Below are positions 45,621-55,899 of a stretch of DNA of 64,000 nt, piece by piece. The notes beneath the pieces were generated by a model. That model worked only from the letters and a program-made list of their open reading frames with translations, ran no database searches and was not told the origin of the DNA. How positions within the stretch are numbered: the stretch's first letter is position 1; every line of letters begins with the position of its first letter. The translations under genes were made by a program, and so were the position numbers. This stretch comes from Dromiciops gliroides (taxonomy: Eukaryota > Chordata > Mammalia > Microbiotheria > Microbiotheriidae): NCBI RefSeq assembly GCF_019393635.1, contig NC_057861.1, positions 656,483,724 through 656,547,723 on the forward strand, given 5' to 3'.

Positions 45621-45960
45621 GTTGTTGTTGTTGCTGTTTGTCCTTTGTTCTCCAAGAGGACCTTGACACTGGGTGAAATCATGACTTTCACTGAATTGCA
45701 TGTAAGTGAGGGAGGGCTGTGCAAGGTCACCATCCTCATTCTCTCCTCCAGAGCCATCTGGGTCCAGTGGCAAGGCATATCAGGACTACTGGCAATGGCC
45801 CATCAGGACTACTGGCAATGGCCCTGGATGTTTTAGGCGATTGGGATTAGGTGATTTTCCTGTGGTCACACATCTAGTAAGTGTCTGAAGTGAGATGTGA
45901 ACTCAGGTCCTCCTAACTTCAGAGCTAGTGCTCTATCCACTGCAACCACCTAGCTGCCCC
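45621..45960 (-). mobile_element. Third SINE family with long unique 3' domain
   Basis: The right end is a CORE-SINE head and CORE (complement, 45835-45960). The left two thirds carry a different 3' domain: TTGTCCTTTGTTCTCCAAGA, GTGAGGGAGGGCTGTGCAAG, CTCCTCCAGAGCCATCTGGG. A 23-bp perfect tandem duplication lies at 45779-45801 and 45802-45824. The same 3' domain occurs alone at 46.6 and 62.4 kb. Confidence 0.75.
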
Positions 45961-46229
45961 ATATATAGTGTATACTAACACAACAGAATATTATTTTTGT
46001 TAAAAAGATAACTAGGAAGCATAGAAGGAAATACAGAAAAATCTCCACGAAGAGATGGATAGCAAAATTATCGGACTCAAAAATTGTATATGAATTAACC
46101 ACTCTATATAAAAGGGAAGGGGAGTGTGCTATAAGAAATACAAACAATGCATCTCCCTGTACAGGTCAATGTAACCCCTCCCTTCATCTCCTCCTTTTAC
46201 CAACCCCCCCATACTCACTAGAAGAAAGA

Positions 46230-46390
46230 TTCCCAGTTCTCAGTTGCTCTTGTCCAATTTCTAATTTTGCAGATGAAGAAACCTTGGAGCCCCAGAGAGA
46301 GCATAGTAACTTGCCCATGGCTATATAAAAATAGCAAGTGAAAAAGCTGGGATTTAAACCCCGGTGTTCCGCTGCAGTGGAGTTAATCAA
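46230..46390 (-). repeat. MIR-family SINE
   Basis: AATTTTGCAGATGAAGAAAC, AACTTGCCCATGGCTATAT, GGGATTTAAACCCCGGTGTT. Confidence 0.7.
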
Positions 46391-46470
46391 TGACCAGCAT
46401 ATTTAAGGCAGAAGGATAGTTGTAGCATAGGATAAAAGATGAGAAGATAGGGTCAGAGAGATCTAGATCT

Positions 46471-46473
<3 letters not shown>

Positions 46474-46545
<72 letters not shown>
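46474..46545 (+). repeat. (CT)n microsatellite
   Basis: A 72-bp uninterrupted TC/CT tract. Confidence 0.97.
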
Positions 46546-46549
<4 letters not shown>

Positions 46550-46590
46550 ACCTGAAGACATAATAATCACAAATCTATACTTGATGCAGG

Positions 46591-46690
46591 TTCTGGAGGA
46601 GTGAAGTTGGTGACCTTGCACAGCCCTCCCTCACTTAAAACCAATTCAATGCAAGTCATAACTTCACCCCAATGTCATTTTCCTCTTGGA
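46591..46690 (+). mobile_element. 3' domain of the third SINE family
   Basis: GGTGACCTTGCACAGCCCTC, CCTCACTTAAAACCAATTC and TTTTCCTCTTGGAGAAGGA are the complement of the 45621-45740 domain. The CORE head is absent. Confidence 0.7.
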
Positions 46691-46745
46691 GAAGGAAGGA
46701 CGGAAGGGAAGGAGGGAAGAAGGGAGGGACAGAGGGGAGAAGAAA

Positions 46746-46803
46746 AGAAGAAGAAGAAGAAGAAGAAGAAGAAGAAGAAGAAGAAGAAGAAGAAGAAGAA
46801 GAA
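46746..46803 (+). repeat. (GAA)n microsatellite
   Basis: About 19 perfect AAG/GAA units following a (GGAAGGAA)-like purine tract (46693-46745) that abuts the SINE 3' domain at 46591-46690. Confidence 0.97.
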
Positions 46804-47069
46804 TACCACAACAAAAACAACAACCAAGGATGAACTATGGGCCTCAGAAGTTCATTCTGCTACAAGATGCTATGATGATATTGCCTACAGTAGTATGGTA
46901 GTGACTGATAAATTTGTTATATGCCCTAATTAGTAAATTTGGTTGTATAACTAAGCTAATAACAGTACAATAAGTATCTCACTTACCTTCCTGCAGGGCT
47001 TAGCACAGTACCCAGCATTTAGCATAAATAAAATGCTTGTGAATACAACTTATCATATGCAGATATGAC

Positions 47070-47260
47070 ATCATGAGGCAATGTGGCTTGAATCCTGTCT
47101 CAAATATATATTAACTCAATAATGGACAATCAAGTTACCCTTCTCAGAGCCTCAGTCTCCTTATCCATTAATTGGGGGCATTAATATTTAATAATGTAGC
47201 ATAACCTACTTCACAAGATTGTTGAGAAAAGTGCTTTGCAAACTTTATAGTAATATAAGC
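47070..47260 (+). repeat. MIR-family SINE
   Basis: GAGGCAATGTGGCTTGAATC, CAGAGCCTCAGTCTCCTTAT, TACTTCACAAGATTGTTGAG and AAAGTGCTTTGCAAACTTTA. Confidence 0.7.
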
Positions 47261-47324
47261 CATATAGATGTATATTTCTATTCTGAAAAGCACTAAAAAG
47301 ACTATTTATATAGACAAAAGTAAT

Positions 47325-47558
47325 GATATTTAATATTTATATAATGCTATGTGCCAAGAACTATACTAAGCACTTTACAATTATTATTTAATTTGATCCT
47401 CACAACAACCCTGGGAGCAATTATTATCCCCATTTTACAAATGAGGAAACTGAGGCAAACAGAGGGTCACACAGCTTGTAAATGTATACGGTTGGGTTTG
47501 AACTCAGGAGTTTATGATTTTAGACCTGGCACTCTAACCACTCCACCACTTAGCTAGA
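47325..47558 (-). repeat. MIR-family SINE, near full length
   Basis: TATGTGCCAAGAACTATACT, ATTTGATCCTCACAACAACC, CCATTTTACAAATGAGGAAA, TGGCACTCTAACCACTCCAC. Confidence 0.85.
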
Positions 47559-47744
47559 ACAGAAAAAAAAAATACATGAAACAGCCAATATCTATGACAT
47601 ACAGCTTGCTTTTCCTTAAAGCAGTATATAAAAGTGAATCATTAGCATAATGCCCAAGAATAGAAGCATTACTATTCTGAATCACAGCTGTCCCTCTTTA
47701 ATTGCTAGCAGGTTGGTGCCAAATTATAGCAAGAATGATGGAGA

Positions 47745-48130
47745 TACATTCAATTCTTTAATTCAATAAATATTTATTAAGCATCTGGAAGAAGGCATGA
47801 AGTAGAGTCATATAGTTGATTGGTTGGAAACAAGATGTTGGGAATGCTAGATTCCTGAATGCAAGAGTTTATAATTTATTCCATAGTTAATAGGGAACCA
47901 CAGAAGCTTTTGGGGTAAGAGTGAGACAATGTAGTGCTTTAGGAATAGGCAGCAATAGAAGGATGGATTGGAGAGGAGAATGAAGGCAAGAAGATGAGTT
48001 AGGAGGCTATAACAAAATCTAGGCAAGAAGGGATAAGGGTCTGAAAATAGCAGCCAGAATAAAGAGGGGCGGGGCATATGTTCCATACCATGGAGGCAAG
48101 AGTGAAAACACCACCAAGTCAGAAGTCCTG
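47745..48130 (-). repeat. L2 3' segment
   Basis: AATAAATATTTATTAAGCAT, CAAGAGTTTATAATTTATTC, AATAGGGAACCACAGAAGC, GGATGGATTGGAGAGGAG and CTAGGCAAGAAGGGATAAGG follow the antisense L2 order. Confidence 0.7.
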
Positions 48131-48266
48131 AGTTCAAGTCCTAATGTTGCTTCTTCCTAGATGTTAGTACAGTTGACTTTGGGCAAGTAATTTCATTCAA
48201 TTCAAAACAATACAGGCATATTACTCTTTTACCATGGGTTTGGTTGTTAATAGGTATAAAAAAGTA

Positions 48267-48415
48267 GGGGCAGCTAGGTTGCGCAGCGGATAGAGCACTG
48301 GCCTTGGATTCAGGAGTACCTGAGTTCAAATCTGACCTCAGAGACTTAACACTTATTAGCTGTGTGACCCTGGGCAAGTCACTTAACCCCAATTGCCTCA
48401 CTAAAAAAAAAAAAA
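48267..48415 (+). mobile_element. CORE-SINE (short type)
   Basis: Full-length copy with A-tail. No clear TSD. Confidence 0.9.
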
Positions 48416-48419
48416 TTCT

Positions 48420-49130
48420 TTTTTTAAAGTGGGGTTTGAGGGGTCATGGCAAAAATCTTTCCAGAGGGGAAGTGTTGAAAGCTATATTTGCAAATTTCTA
48501 CTTGCAAAACAAGCATTTAAACTTATGTCCCTTCTTATTGCAATTGTTTCTAGTTTGTATCTGTTTAGAAAGACAGATATTAAAAGTGTTCCCTCTATCA
48601 TTGTGACTATTCCAGTAATAAGCTTTTCCCAGTTGCTAATATACTCATATTCTATATTACTGATATGCACATAAGTAAACCAAGCCTCTGCCTGCCCAGT
48701 CTGTCAAGAAGCTAAGTGTCCTTCTGCCAAGACTCTAGCACATAAGAAAACATTTTTCCCACCACTGTCTCCATTATGCTGTTTTCTTCTGTGACTATGA
48801 ATCAGAGTGCAAGTGCATGGAAATTAGGGAAGTATTTCAAGAGAATCAGAAAAAGCCTTAAAATGACAGCATTGGCCTTACCTTAGAACCTTCAGAACCT
48901 TAGTTCTCACTAAATACTGAGGGGCAATGATGGCCCTTTGCAGATTAAGAATCACAAATGAACCCATTCTCCTGAGACATTCATGAGAAGCAAATTTTAA
49001 TAACATATGGTGTCGTTATCTGTGTGTGGATGTTTTTCCTGATAAATCACTTCCCAATAAGGATTAGCATCCTAGAGAGTCTTCTCCATCACTACCATCC
49101 CTATTATCCCGGTGGTTGTTGGTCCATTTC
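48420..49130. other. Unassigned, largely repeat-free
   Basis: No recognisable repeat or gene. Short open frames on both strands without family signal. Confidence 0.4.
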
Positions 49131-49139
49131 CAAACCAGG

Positions 49140-49320
49140 AAACTTGGGTGTAGTGGGATGGGTCCTAGACCTAAGAAGTCAGAACCTTGGATTCCAATCC
49201 CTGCTCCTGCTGTTTATCAGAAGCCTGGCCTTAGGTGAGTCATTGGCCTCTCTGAACCTGTTTCCTCAACTGTACAATGATGGAGTTGAATTTCGAGTTT
49301 CTCAATCCCTATGATAATGT
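49140..49320 (+). repeat. MIR-family SINE
   Basis: GTAGTGGGATGGGTCCTAG, TGGATTCCAATCCCTGCTCC, CTGTTTCCTCAACTGTACAA. Confidence 0.7.
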
Positions 49321-49479
49321 ATAAAATACCTCCTTCGGTGCTTAACTTATTGGACTGCTCTGGAGGCTCTTCTGCCGTGGCTTTGCTATTGCCAACATTT
49401 CTCAAGCAGGCTGAGTCTCATGGTTGGCCACAGCAGGAGGCCACCTCCATCCAATTCCTTGCTTCCCAGGCGTTTAGTT

Positions 49480-50150
49480 CCGAGGAGCAGTGTCCCTCCA
49501 ACCCCACCCCCAGCCCAAACCCGCCCCTGGGCGGGCGCGGCTGCGCGGAACCTTACCCGCAGGAGCACAGGTCGCAAATGCATTTTTTCACCGGCTGAGG
49601 CATCTTTAGCGGCTGATGCTGATGCTGCAGATGCTGCTGGCTGGGCAGTGCATACCCCGCACTTCTCTGCTTCCAACCTCTTCCGGAGCCCCAAGCGGGC
49701 TTTTTTCACTCACAACCAACCTCAAAAATTTTGAGGGGCTGTTCTTCGCTTAATATTTTCAAAAAAGAAAAAAACTTTTTATTTGCACAGTTCTTTGTCG
49801 GGTTTTCGTCAATCAGGTGGATTTTTCTCTCTACACAGAGGCCGGATGGCTGGACCCAGTGTTCTTGATCCTAATTGCCACTGCGCTTGTTTTCGTAGGA
49901 CCCCCCCCCCGGTGCCCACCACCCACACTCGCCCCCCACTGCCTCTCAGCAATGCCCCCAGCCACCGAGATGCACCCGGCGCTCCTGCACGTGCCTGTTT
50001 CACCAAAGCACACTCTCAGGGTTTTCCCGTGACGTCCCACGCAGGGCCTACTGTGACGTTCCCATGTTCATGGGTGGACTTCTGTAAGCTTTTGTGATCC
50101 TTGCGCTGGACTTTGTGACGCCAGGGACCCGCCCCACTCTCGTATCCATG
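49480..50150. promoter_or_regulatory. CpG-island-like GC-rich segment
   Basis: The only strongly GC- and CpG-rich stretch in 64 kb. It has paired GC boxes in inverted orientation (CCGCCCC at 49521-49527, GGGCGGGC at 49529-49536), CpG-dense GCGGGCGCGGCTGCGCGG, and three CRE-like sites: TGACGTCC 50030-50037, TGACGTTC 50054-50061 and TGACGCC 50116-50122. Open frames of about 100 codons exist on both strands (e.g. plus 49420-49734) but match no family I know, so no first exon is claimed. A promoter of an unseen gene or lncRNA, an orphan CpG island or a distal regulatory element would all fit. Confidence 0.5.
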
Positions 50151-50470
50151 TTACCAGCTGCAGACCCCTAAGTTAAAGGATATTTAGTTCTAGTGCACCT
50201 CTCTTACCCTTAGGTTTAGGAGGTCCTAGAAAAAAAAAACTGAAAAGCGAGAGAATACATCTTTGGAATGGGAGAAAAGGGGAGAGAAATGGACTGAGTT
50301 TAAAAAAAAAAAGCTAGCAATTAATATGGAAATGTTTTGCATGATTTCCCATGTATAATCCATATCAAATTGATTGGCTTCCACTTCTCTAAAAACAGGG
50401 AGGAACAGGCCAGACAGGGGAAGAGAATTTGGAACTCTTCTTTTAAATGAATGTTTAAAAATAAATTTAC

Positions 50471-50624
50471 TGGGCAGCTGGGTGGCGCAGTGGATGGAGC
50501 ACCGGCCCCGGAGTCAGGAGGACCTGAGTTCGGTCCGGCGTCAGACACTAGACACTTGCTGGCTGTGTGACCCTGGGCGAGTCACTTGGCCCCAATTGCC
50601 TCACTAAAAAACAAAACAAAACCA
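50471..50624 (+). mobile_element. CORE-SINE (short type), CpG-rich variant
   Basis: Head TGGGCAGCTGGGTGGCGCAG, CORE variant GAGTTCGGTCCGGCGTCAG, tail (AAAAC)n. TSD AAATTTAC at 50463-50470 and 50625-50632. It keeps unusually many CpG dinucleotides. Confidence 0.93.
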
Positions 50625-50658
50625 AAATTTACATGCAATTGGGAAAGTTTTAACGAAA

Positions 50659-50741
50659 TAAATTTATATACATATATATATGTATGAATTTATATACACA
50701 TATACATACATATACACACATGCATACATACATACATACAT
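50659..50741 (+). repeat. Imperfect (TA)/(CATA)n tract
   Basis: TATATACATATATATATG, then ACATACATATACACAC and CATACATACATACATACAT. Confidence 0.9.
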
Positions 50742-51029
50742 TCTGGTATTTCTTTAGTGTTCCATTGGGATTTCAGTACAGGTCAAGGAGATTATCTTTA
50801 ACATCCCTTCCAACTTTAAATGGTATGATTATGGTCTCTGAGATGCCTTGCTAATTATCTAAAGAACTTCTCTGAGCTCCCCAAAAGATGGGCATGAGAT
50901 AACTTCTATATTTTCCTTGGGAAAATTCATGTGTTCAAAACTACCTGTCATTGATTTTGAAAAGCATTTATCTTGTCATCAGTATTGTCTTTGATTTGCA
51001 GTACTTTTTCCCCATGATTATAATTGATT

Positions 51030-51215
51030 ATAGTGCTTTAAAGTTTTACTAAGTATTTTCCCCACAAACCTGTGAAATAGACAGCACATATATTTATTTC
51101 ATTGTATAGATAAGGAAAAAAAGCTCAGAAAGGTGATTTATTGCCTTCAGTCACACTACTGTTATGAAGCCAGGGGGTCCGACTCCAAGACCACTGCTTA
51201 CACCATCAGTGCTAC
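51030..51215 (-). repeat. MIR-family SINE
   Basis: TTACTAAGTATTTTCCCCAC, TTCATTGTATAGATAAGG, GCCTTCAGTCACACTACTG and GACTCCAAGACCACTGC. Confidence 0.65.
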
Positions 51216-51270
51216 CTTTCATAACTGTTACTCCTCCATCCTTCAAGTTCGTTCTAACACCCTCTACTTG

Positions 51271-51490
51271 AGGGAGTGTGGTGTGGTACAAAGCACTTCT
51301 TTAGAAATACAACTATTTGGCTTCAGGCTCTAACATGGATTAGCTCTGCATGGGCAAGGCATTAACTTCTCTATGCCTATTTCCTCAATTGTAAAATGGA
51401 ATAATGGTGTCTGCCTTACCTACCTAGAAGGGTTGTGAAAGTTAAAGATAACATAATAACATACATTGTCAACTATTAAAGCATTGTGCG
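51271..51490 (+). repeat. MIR-family SINE
   Basis: AGGGAGTGTGGTGTGGTACA, TATTTCCTCAATTGTAAAAT, CTAGAAGGGTTGTGAAAGTT. Confidence 0.7.
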
Positions 51491-51944
51491 TATATGACAG
51501 GTTTCTTGCTCTAACCACCTCCCCACCTCACTCACTTCCAATGAATGCAAAGCACTTAAGGAAAAATAATTTAATTTTCCTTTCCTCTTTAAAATGCCAC
51601 TTCATTCTCCTTGAAACACTAGAACTTACAAAATTTTGAGTAAAACTCCCAATTCACGACAGTTCATTTTGTTTCATATTCTTTAAAGCCAATTCTCTTT
51701 GGAACAAAGTCATTCATTCGCAACCTTATTGATATTTGTTCTGACAGCTTTTTTTTCTTTGTTAATAGCAGTAATAGTATGTTGTCCAAATGTGATACAG
51801 GAATAAGACCTTTTCCATGCCTGCCAAAAGTGTCTAAGTTGCTTTGTCTCCATCATCCTAGAGTATAGGGACTGGATCTATGATTTAGGGAGTTAGGGAA
51901 CCCCTAGGTGAGGAAACTCCCAGACCAATGCAGATCGGTACCTT

Positions 51945-52085
51945 CTCTGCAACTTAGAGTTGTCTAGAGCATTGAGAAGGTTAAGTGACTTGGTAAGTCA
52001 CACAATAGCCAGTATGTGTGTCAGAGGTGGGAGTTTGAACCCAGAGACTTCCTAGCTATAAGATTGGCTCTCTGCCACTACACCA
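51945..52085 (-). repeat. MIR-family SINE fragment
   Basis: AGGTTAAGTGACTTGGTAAG, GTCAGAGGTGGGAGTTTGAA, TTGGCTCTCTGCCACTACAC. Confidence 0.65.
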
Positions 52086-52324
52086 TACCATCTATCAAAA
52101 CATTCTTGAAGATAATGAATCCCCTCTAAACAATAGTTTCTCCCTGTTGAGGGAAAAATTATCCTACCTGCTTTAAAGGACTGTATACCAGGTAAAATAT
52201 AACAAAACTAAAATAAACAAAAAGAATAATCAGAATCTATTGTATATTTATACACTATTAAAACTAAGAACACACACATACAAATGTATACTTTCAAAAA
52301 CATAAAACTACAAATCAAGATATC

Positions 52325-53191
52325 TAATAGCGATCTTAAATAGCCCAGTCTCAGAAAAGGAAATCAATTAGTCAACAAGCATTTGTTAAACACTTACTAT
52401 GTGCCAGGCCCTGTGCTAGAACTAACTGTAAAAGAACTACTGAAGGAAAAAACTCCTTGTCCATGAGAATTCTCTCAAACTTGTAATGATCGATGAGTAA
52501 CCATACTACACAAATAATTTTCAAAAACTGGGAAAGAAAGCATTCTTCCAAATTCATTTTGTGAGAAAATAAAAGTCCTAATTGCCAAACTAGGGAAGGA
52601 TAAAGCACAGGAGAGTCATGGAGTAATATCACTAATGAAGATCAATTCAAAATGTTTAAATAAAATTCTGTCAGGCTAGAGCTATGCATCATGACCAAGA
52701 TGGTTTATATAAGGCATGCAAGGATGGTTCAAATTAGGAAAACAATCAACATAATTAATCATATTAAAAATATATCCCAAACCATATGATTACCTCAATA
52801 GATGTAGGAAAAGCCTGACAACTTAAACACTGAAACTAAAACCCCTACAGAGTATAAGCATGGAGATACTTTTTTAATATACTAAAAACTATCTATCTAA
52901 AACCAAAAGCAAGCATCACTTGTAAAAGGAACATACTAGAACCTTTTCAAATAAAATACAGAAGCAAAATAAAAATGCCCGTTCTCATGATTATTTGATA
53001 TAGTTCTGGAAATGAATAGCAGTAAGAGAAAGAAATTAAAGGCATAACAATAGCCAAAGTGGAGATAAAATAGATGATGTGCAGATGATATATTGATTTA
53101 TCAGGAAAATCCTAGAGAATCAGAAAAGATACTGAAACAATAGCTTCAACAAAGTTGTAAGCTACAAAATAAATTCTCAAAAATCAATAGC
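52325..53191 (+). repeat. L1 ORF2 RT-region remnant
   Basis: CATGACCAAGATGGTTTAT, AGGAAAACAATCAACATAAT, GATTACCTCAATAGATGTAG, AAACTATCTATCTAAAACC, TAGTTCTGGAAATGAATAG, GATGATGTGCAGATGATAT (decayed RT catalytic region). An antisense L2 tail (52370-52430) sits near the start. It is riddled with stops. Confidence 0.8.
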
Positions 53192-53196
53192 ATTTT

Positions 53197-53352
53197 GGGG
53201 GCATCTAGGTGGCACAGTGGATAAATCACTGGCCTAGGTTTCAGGAGGATCTGAGTTCAAATCCAGCCTCAGACACTTGACACTTACTAGCTGTGTGACC
53301 CTGGGCAAGTCACTTAACCCTCAGTGCCCTGCCCCCCAAATTTTTTTTTTAA
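53197..53352 (+). mobile_element. CORE-SINE (short type) in L1
   Basis: Full-length copy starting GGGGGCATCTAGGTGGCAC with an A/T-rich tail. Confidence 0.9.
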
Positions 53353-53372
53353 ATAAGAAAAGAAATAAAGGG

Positions 53373-53913
53373 TGTCAGAATTGGAATAGCACCCCTGCTG
53401 GAGAGATACTGTAGGGAAGCTACGCCATGAAGAGAAAACATGTGATTTAGAGACCACGTGACTTTAGCATCCAAAAGTTACATCTATAGAACCACCCATG
53501 GGACTTGTCGATCAGAGCTACCAGCCAATTAGCTTGGAATCGTGTGTGTGGACAGCCCTGCCTCATGTTTCACAGATGGCTTCTGGGAAAAGCCATGGAG
53601 GACTGGCCTCTTTTTGTCCAGAACTGGCTTAGTGGCAGAAGAAGGAGAAGAAGGGGGGAAGGGGGGGAGGGGGGGCCCTCTTAGTCATTCAGACACCAGT
53701 GTGGTGGTGAGAAATGGGCTGCTAGGAAAGAAAATTGCTTTCTTTTTCTCTGGCTATACCAAATTAGATCTGAGCTAGGATTTCCATGCTATAAGGAATC
53801 TGTTCTCAATCCCTCTCTCTTCACTAATTTATAATATATATTTTAATAAATCTTTAAAAGCCTAAACTCTTGCTGAATTTATCAGTGATTTTTAGCAAGC
53901 TTCCTCCCTCACA
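53373..53913 (+). mobile_element. Solo LTR, copy 2 (endogenous retrovirus)
   Basis: It starts TGTCAGAATTGGAATAGCACC and shares CCTGCTGGAGA, ACTGTAGGGAAGCTACGCC and the end TTAATAAATCTTTAAAAGCC, AACTCTTGCTGAATTTATC with copy 1 at 3045. AATAAA at 53845-53850. It ends about CCTCACA. The 541-bp copy has a purine-rich expansion (53640-53676) that copy 1 lacks. No viral gene is attached. Confidence 0.7.
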
Positions 53914-53959
53914 ACCAGACTGGGGGGGGGTGCAGATTAGAGCCCACAATTTAGATTTT

Positions 53960-54750
53960 AAACAACACAAGGGGATAGTTTCAGAGAAACCTAGGAAGAC
54001 TTATATGAACTGATGCAATAAACAGAACCAGGAGAACAATTTATATAATGACAATATGACAAACAATTTTGAAAGAATTAGGAATTCTGATTAATGACCA
54101 ACCACAGTTCCAGAGGACTAATGATGAAACATGCTACCTATCTCCTTAGAAGTGAAGAGCTCAGATTATAAAATAACAGTTTTTTTGGACATAGACAAAA
54201 ATTTGTTTTGATTATACATGACAATATATTTCATTTTCATTTTCAATTGCAGGGAGAGATTGAGGTAGGAAGGAGAAAAGGTGGGGTTTTGCTGATTGAA
54301 AAAAACATTTAAGTTAATGTTGCAAATTATAAGAACAAGCTGGCTCAAAAGATAGAAGACACTTTTTTTTTTTTGGTGGGGCAATGGGGGTTAAGTGACT
54401 GCCCAGGGTCACACAGCTAGTAAGTGTCAAATGTCTGAGGCTGGATTTGAACTCAGGTACTCCTGAATCCAGGGCTGGTTCTTTATCCACTGCGTCACCT
54501 AGCTGCCCCTATAGAAGCCACTTCTAATCCAGTGGGAGGCCTACAAGTGTTGTACATTATGCACATTTTCAGACTTTTTCAAAGTACTGATCAATTATGC
54601 TGGGTTTTTTTCCTTTTTTTTTTTTTTCTTAAAAATGTTATATGTGATAGTTCTCTGGGAGAGAAAGCGGAAGAATATTGGGGGAAATAATAATGTAAAA
54701 TACAAAAACATCAATAAAAACTTATTTTAAAATGGAAAAAAGTACTATTG
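53960..54750 (+). repeat. L1 3' end, SINE-interrupted
   Basis: GGAAGACTTATATGAACTGA, AACAGAACCAGGAGAACAAT, TAGGAATTCTGATTAATGAC, GATGAAACATGCTACC, then after the SINE AGTGTTGTACATTATGCAC, GTTCTCTGGGAGAGAAAGC and CATCAATAAAAACTTATTT. Confidence 0.75.
54365..54510 (-). mobile_element. CORE-SINE (short type) in L1
   Basis: Minus-strand copy. Flanks ATAGAAGACACTT (54352-54364) and ATAGAAGCCACTT (54511-54523), one mismatch. Confidence 0.95.
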
Positions 54751-55027
54751 TACCACTTATCCTCCAGAAAATTTTACCTTAGGATTGAATTTGATAGTAA
54801 ACTAGCAAAACAAAAAAAAAGTAACAATTTAGGAAACAGTTGACAATGAACTTTTTACCTATATGTTCACTAAACAGAATCAACATTTTTTCGAATGTAT
54901 GCTTCACTTGAAATTTAGGTAGGTTTGATTCTCTTTTATAAAAGAAGGTCTCCTGTTTGTTTCCTATATCTTATACATACTGACTGGGCCAAATGATTCA
55001 TTAGTCATTAGTCATAGTCCTCTAGAC

Positions 55028-55422
55028 CAGAGGAGTCAAATATATAGCCAACAAGCCAATGCAGTCCCACAATACTCCCAAGTGCTGTCTGAACCGGCTT
55101 AAAATGTAATTGAGAAATGTTTAATGAAATCTAAAAAAAATAAAATGAAAGATATTACATTTTAAAACTAAGTCAATTGGGCAGCTAGGTGGCGCAGTGG
55201 ATAGAGCACCGGCCCTAGATTCAGGAAGACCTGAGTTCAAATCCAGCCTCAGATACTTAACACTTACTAGCTGTGTGACCCTGGGCAAGTCACTTAACCC
55301 CAATTGCCTCACTAAAAAACAAAAAAACAAACAAACAAAAAAACTAAGTCAATAGGTACCCTGCAGGGAACCCTTTATACAGATTAGTGACCCCCAATTC
55401 TGTTTGAATGACGCAAACAACT
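55028..55422 (+). mobile_element. hAT-like DNA transposon of a second family, SINE-interrupted
   Basis: Left end CAGAGGAGTCAAATATA; internal CCACAATACTCCCAAGTGC, CTTAAAATGTAATTGAGAAA; right part AGTCAATAGGTACCCTGCAG, GTGACCCCCAATTCTG. Flanks CTCTAGAC (55020-55027) and CTCTAAGAC (55423-55431) fit the 8-bp hAT duplication of the NTCTAGAN type. No transposase. Confidence 0.65.
55178..55340 (+). mobile_element. CORE-SINE (short type) in hAT element
   Basis: Full-length copy, (AAAC)n tail. TSD AAACTAAGTCAAT (13 bp, perfect) at 55165-55177 and 55341-55353. Confidence 0.95.
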
Positions 55423-55734
55423 CTCTAAGACTTTAAGCTGCAAAGGTGCAACTTACTATAGTAGTTTCCCATCTGGGAGTACCCTCTATCAATTAAATCA
55501 TAGGTCCTTTTTGATACCTTTTTGAGTTCTGTAGTCTATATGGATTGCTCAATCCATCTTCTCAGTACAAGCAATAGTAAACTCTTCCTGAGTGTTCCAG
55601 CTCAGGCTTCCACGCTTTAAATTATATTTATAGGTTAAACAAACTGGTGTTATAGAATTGAAGAAAAGGACTAAAGGGTGATACAAATTTCAGCGGATTA
55701 TGAATATAAAAGTTGGAAAGGAACTAAAAATAAT

Positions 55735-55860
55735 CTTGTCATTGTCCCCCACATCCCCAATTTTACAGATTACAAAACTGACGGCCAGAGAAAATAAAAA
55801 CTTAGCCAAAGTCACACAAAAAACCTTTCCGCTCAAAAAACCTAACACCTTTTTGGGTAG
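55735..55860 (-). repeat. MIR-family SINE fragment
   Basis: CCCAATTTTACAGATTACAA, CTGACGGCCAGAGAAAAT, AGCCAAAGTCACACAAAAAA. Confidence 0.55.
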
Positions 55861-55899
55861 CAAAGTACTGGAAATAAAGTGGCTGGCCCTCACTTGGGA

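Noticed and set aside
46601..46933. Lys/Arg-rich open frames
   Set aside because: They are translations of the (GAA)n tract.
49386..49709. 107-codon minus-strand frame in the GC-rich segment
   Set aside because: It opens with GTG rather than ATG, is preceded directly by a stop, and has GC-driven low-complexity composition. It is not enough for a first exon.
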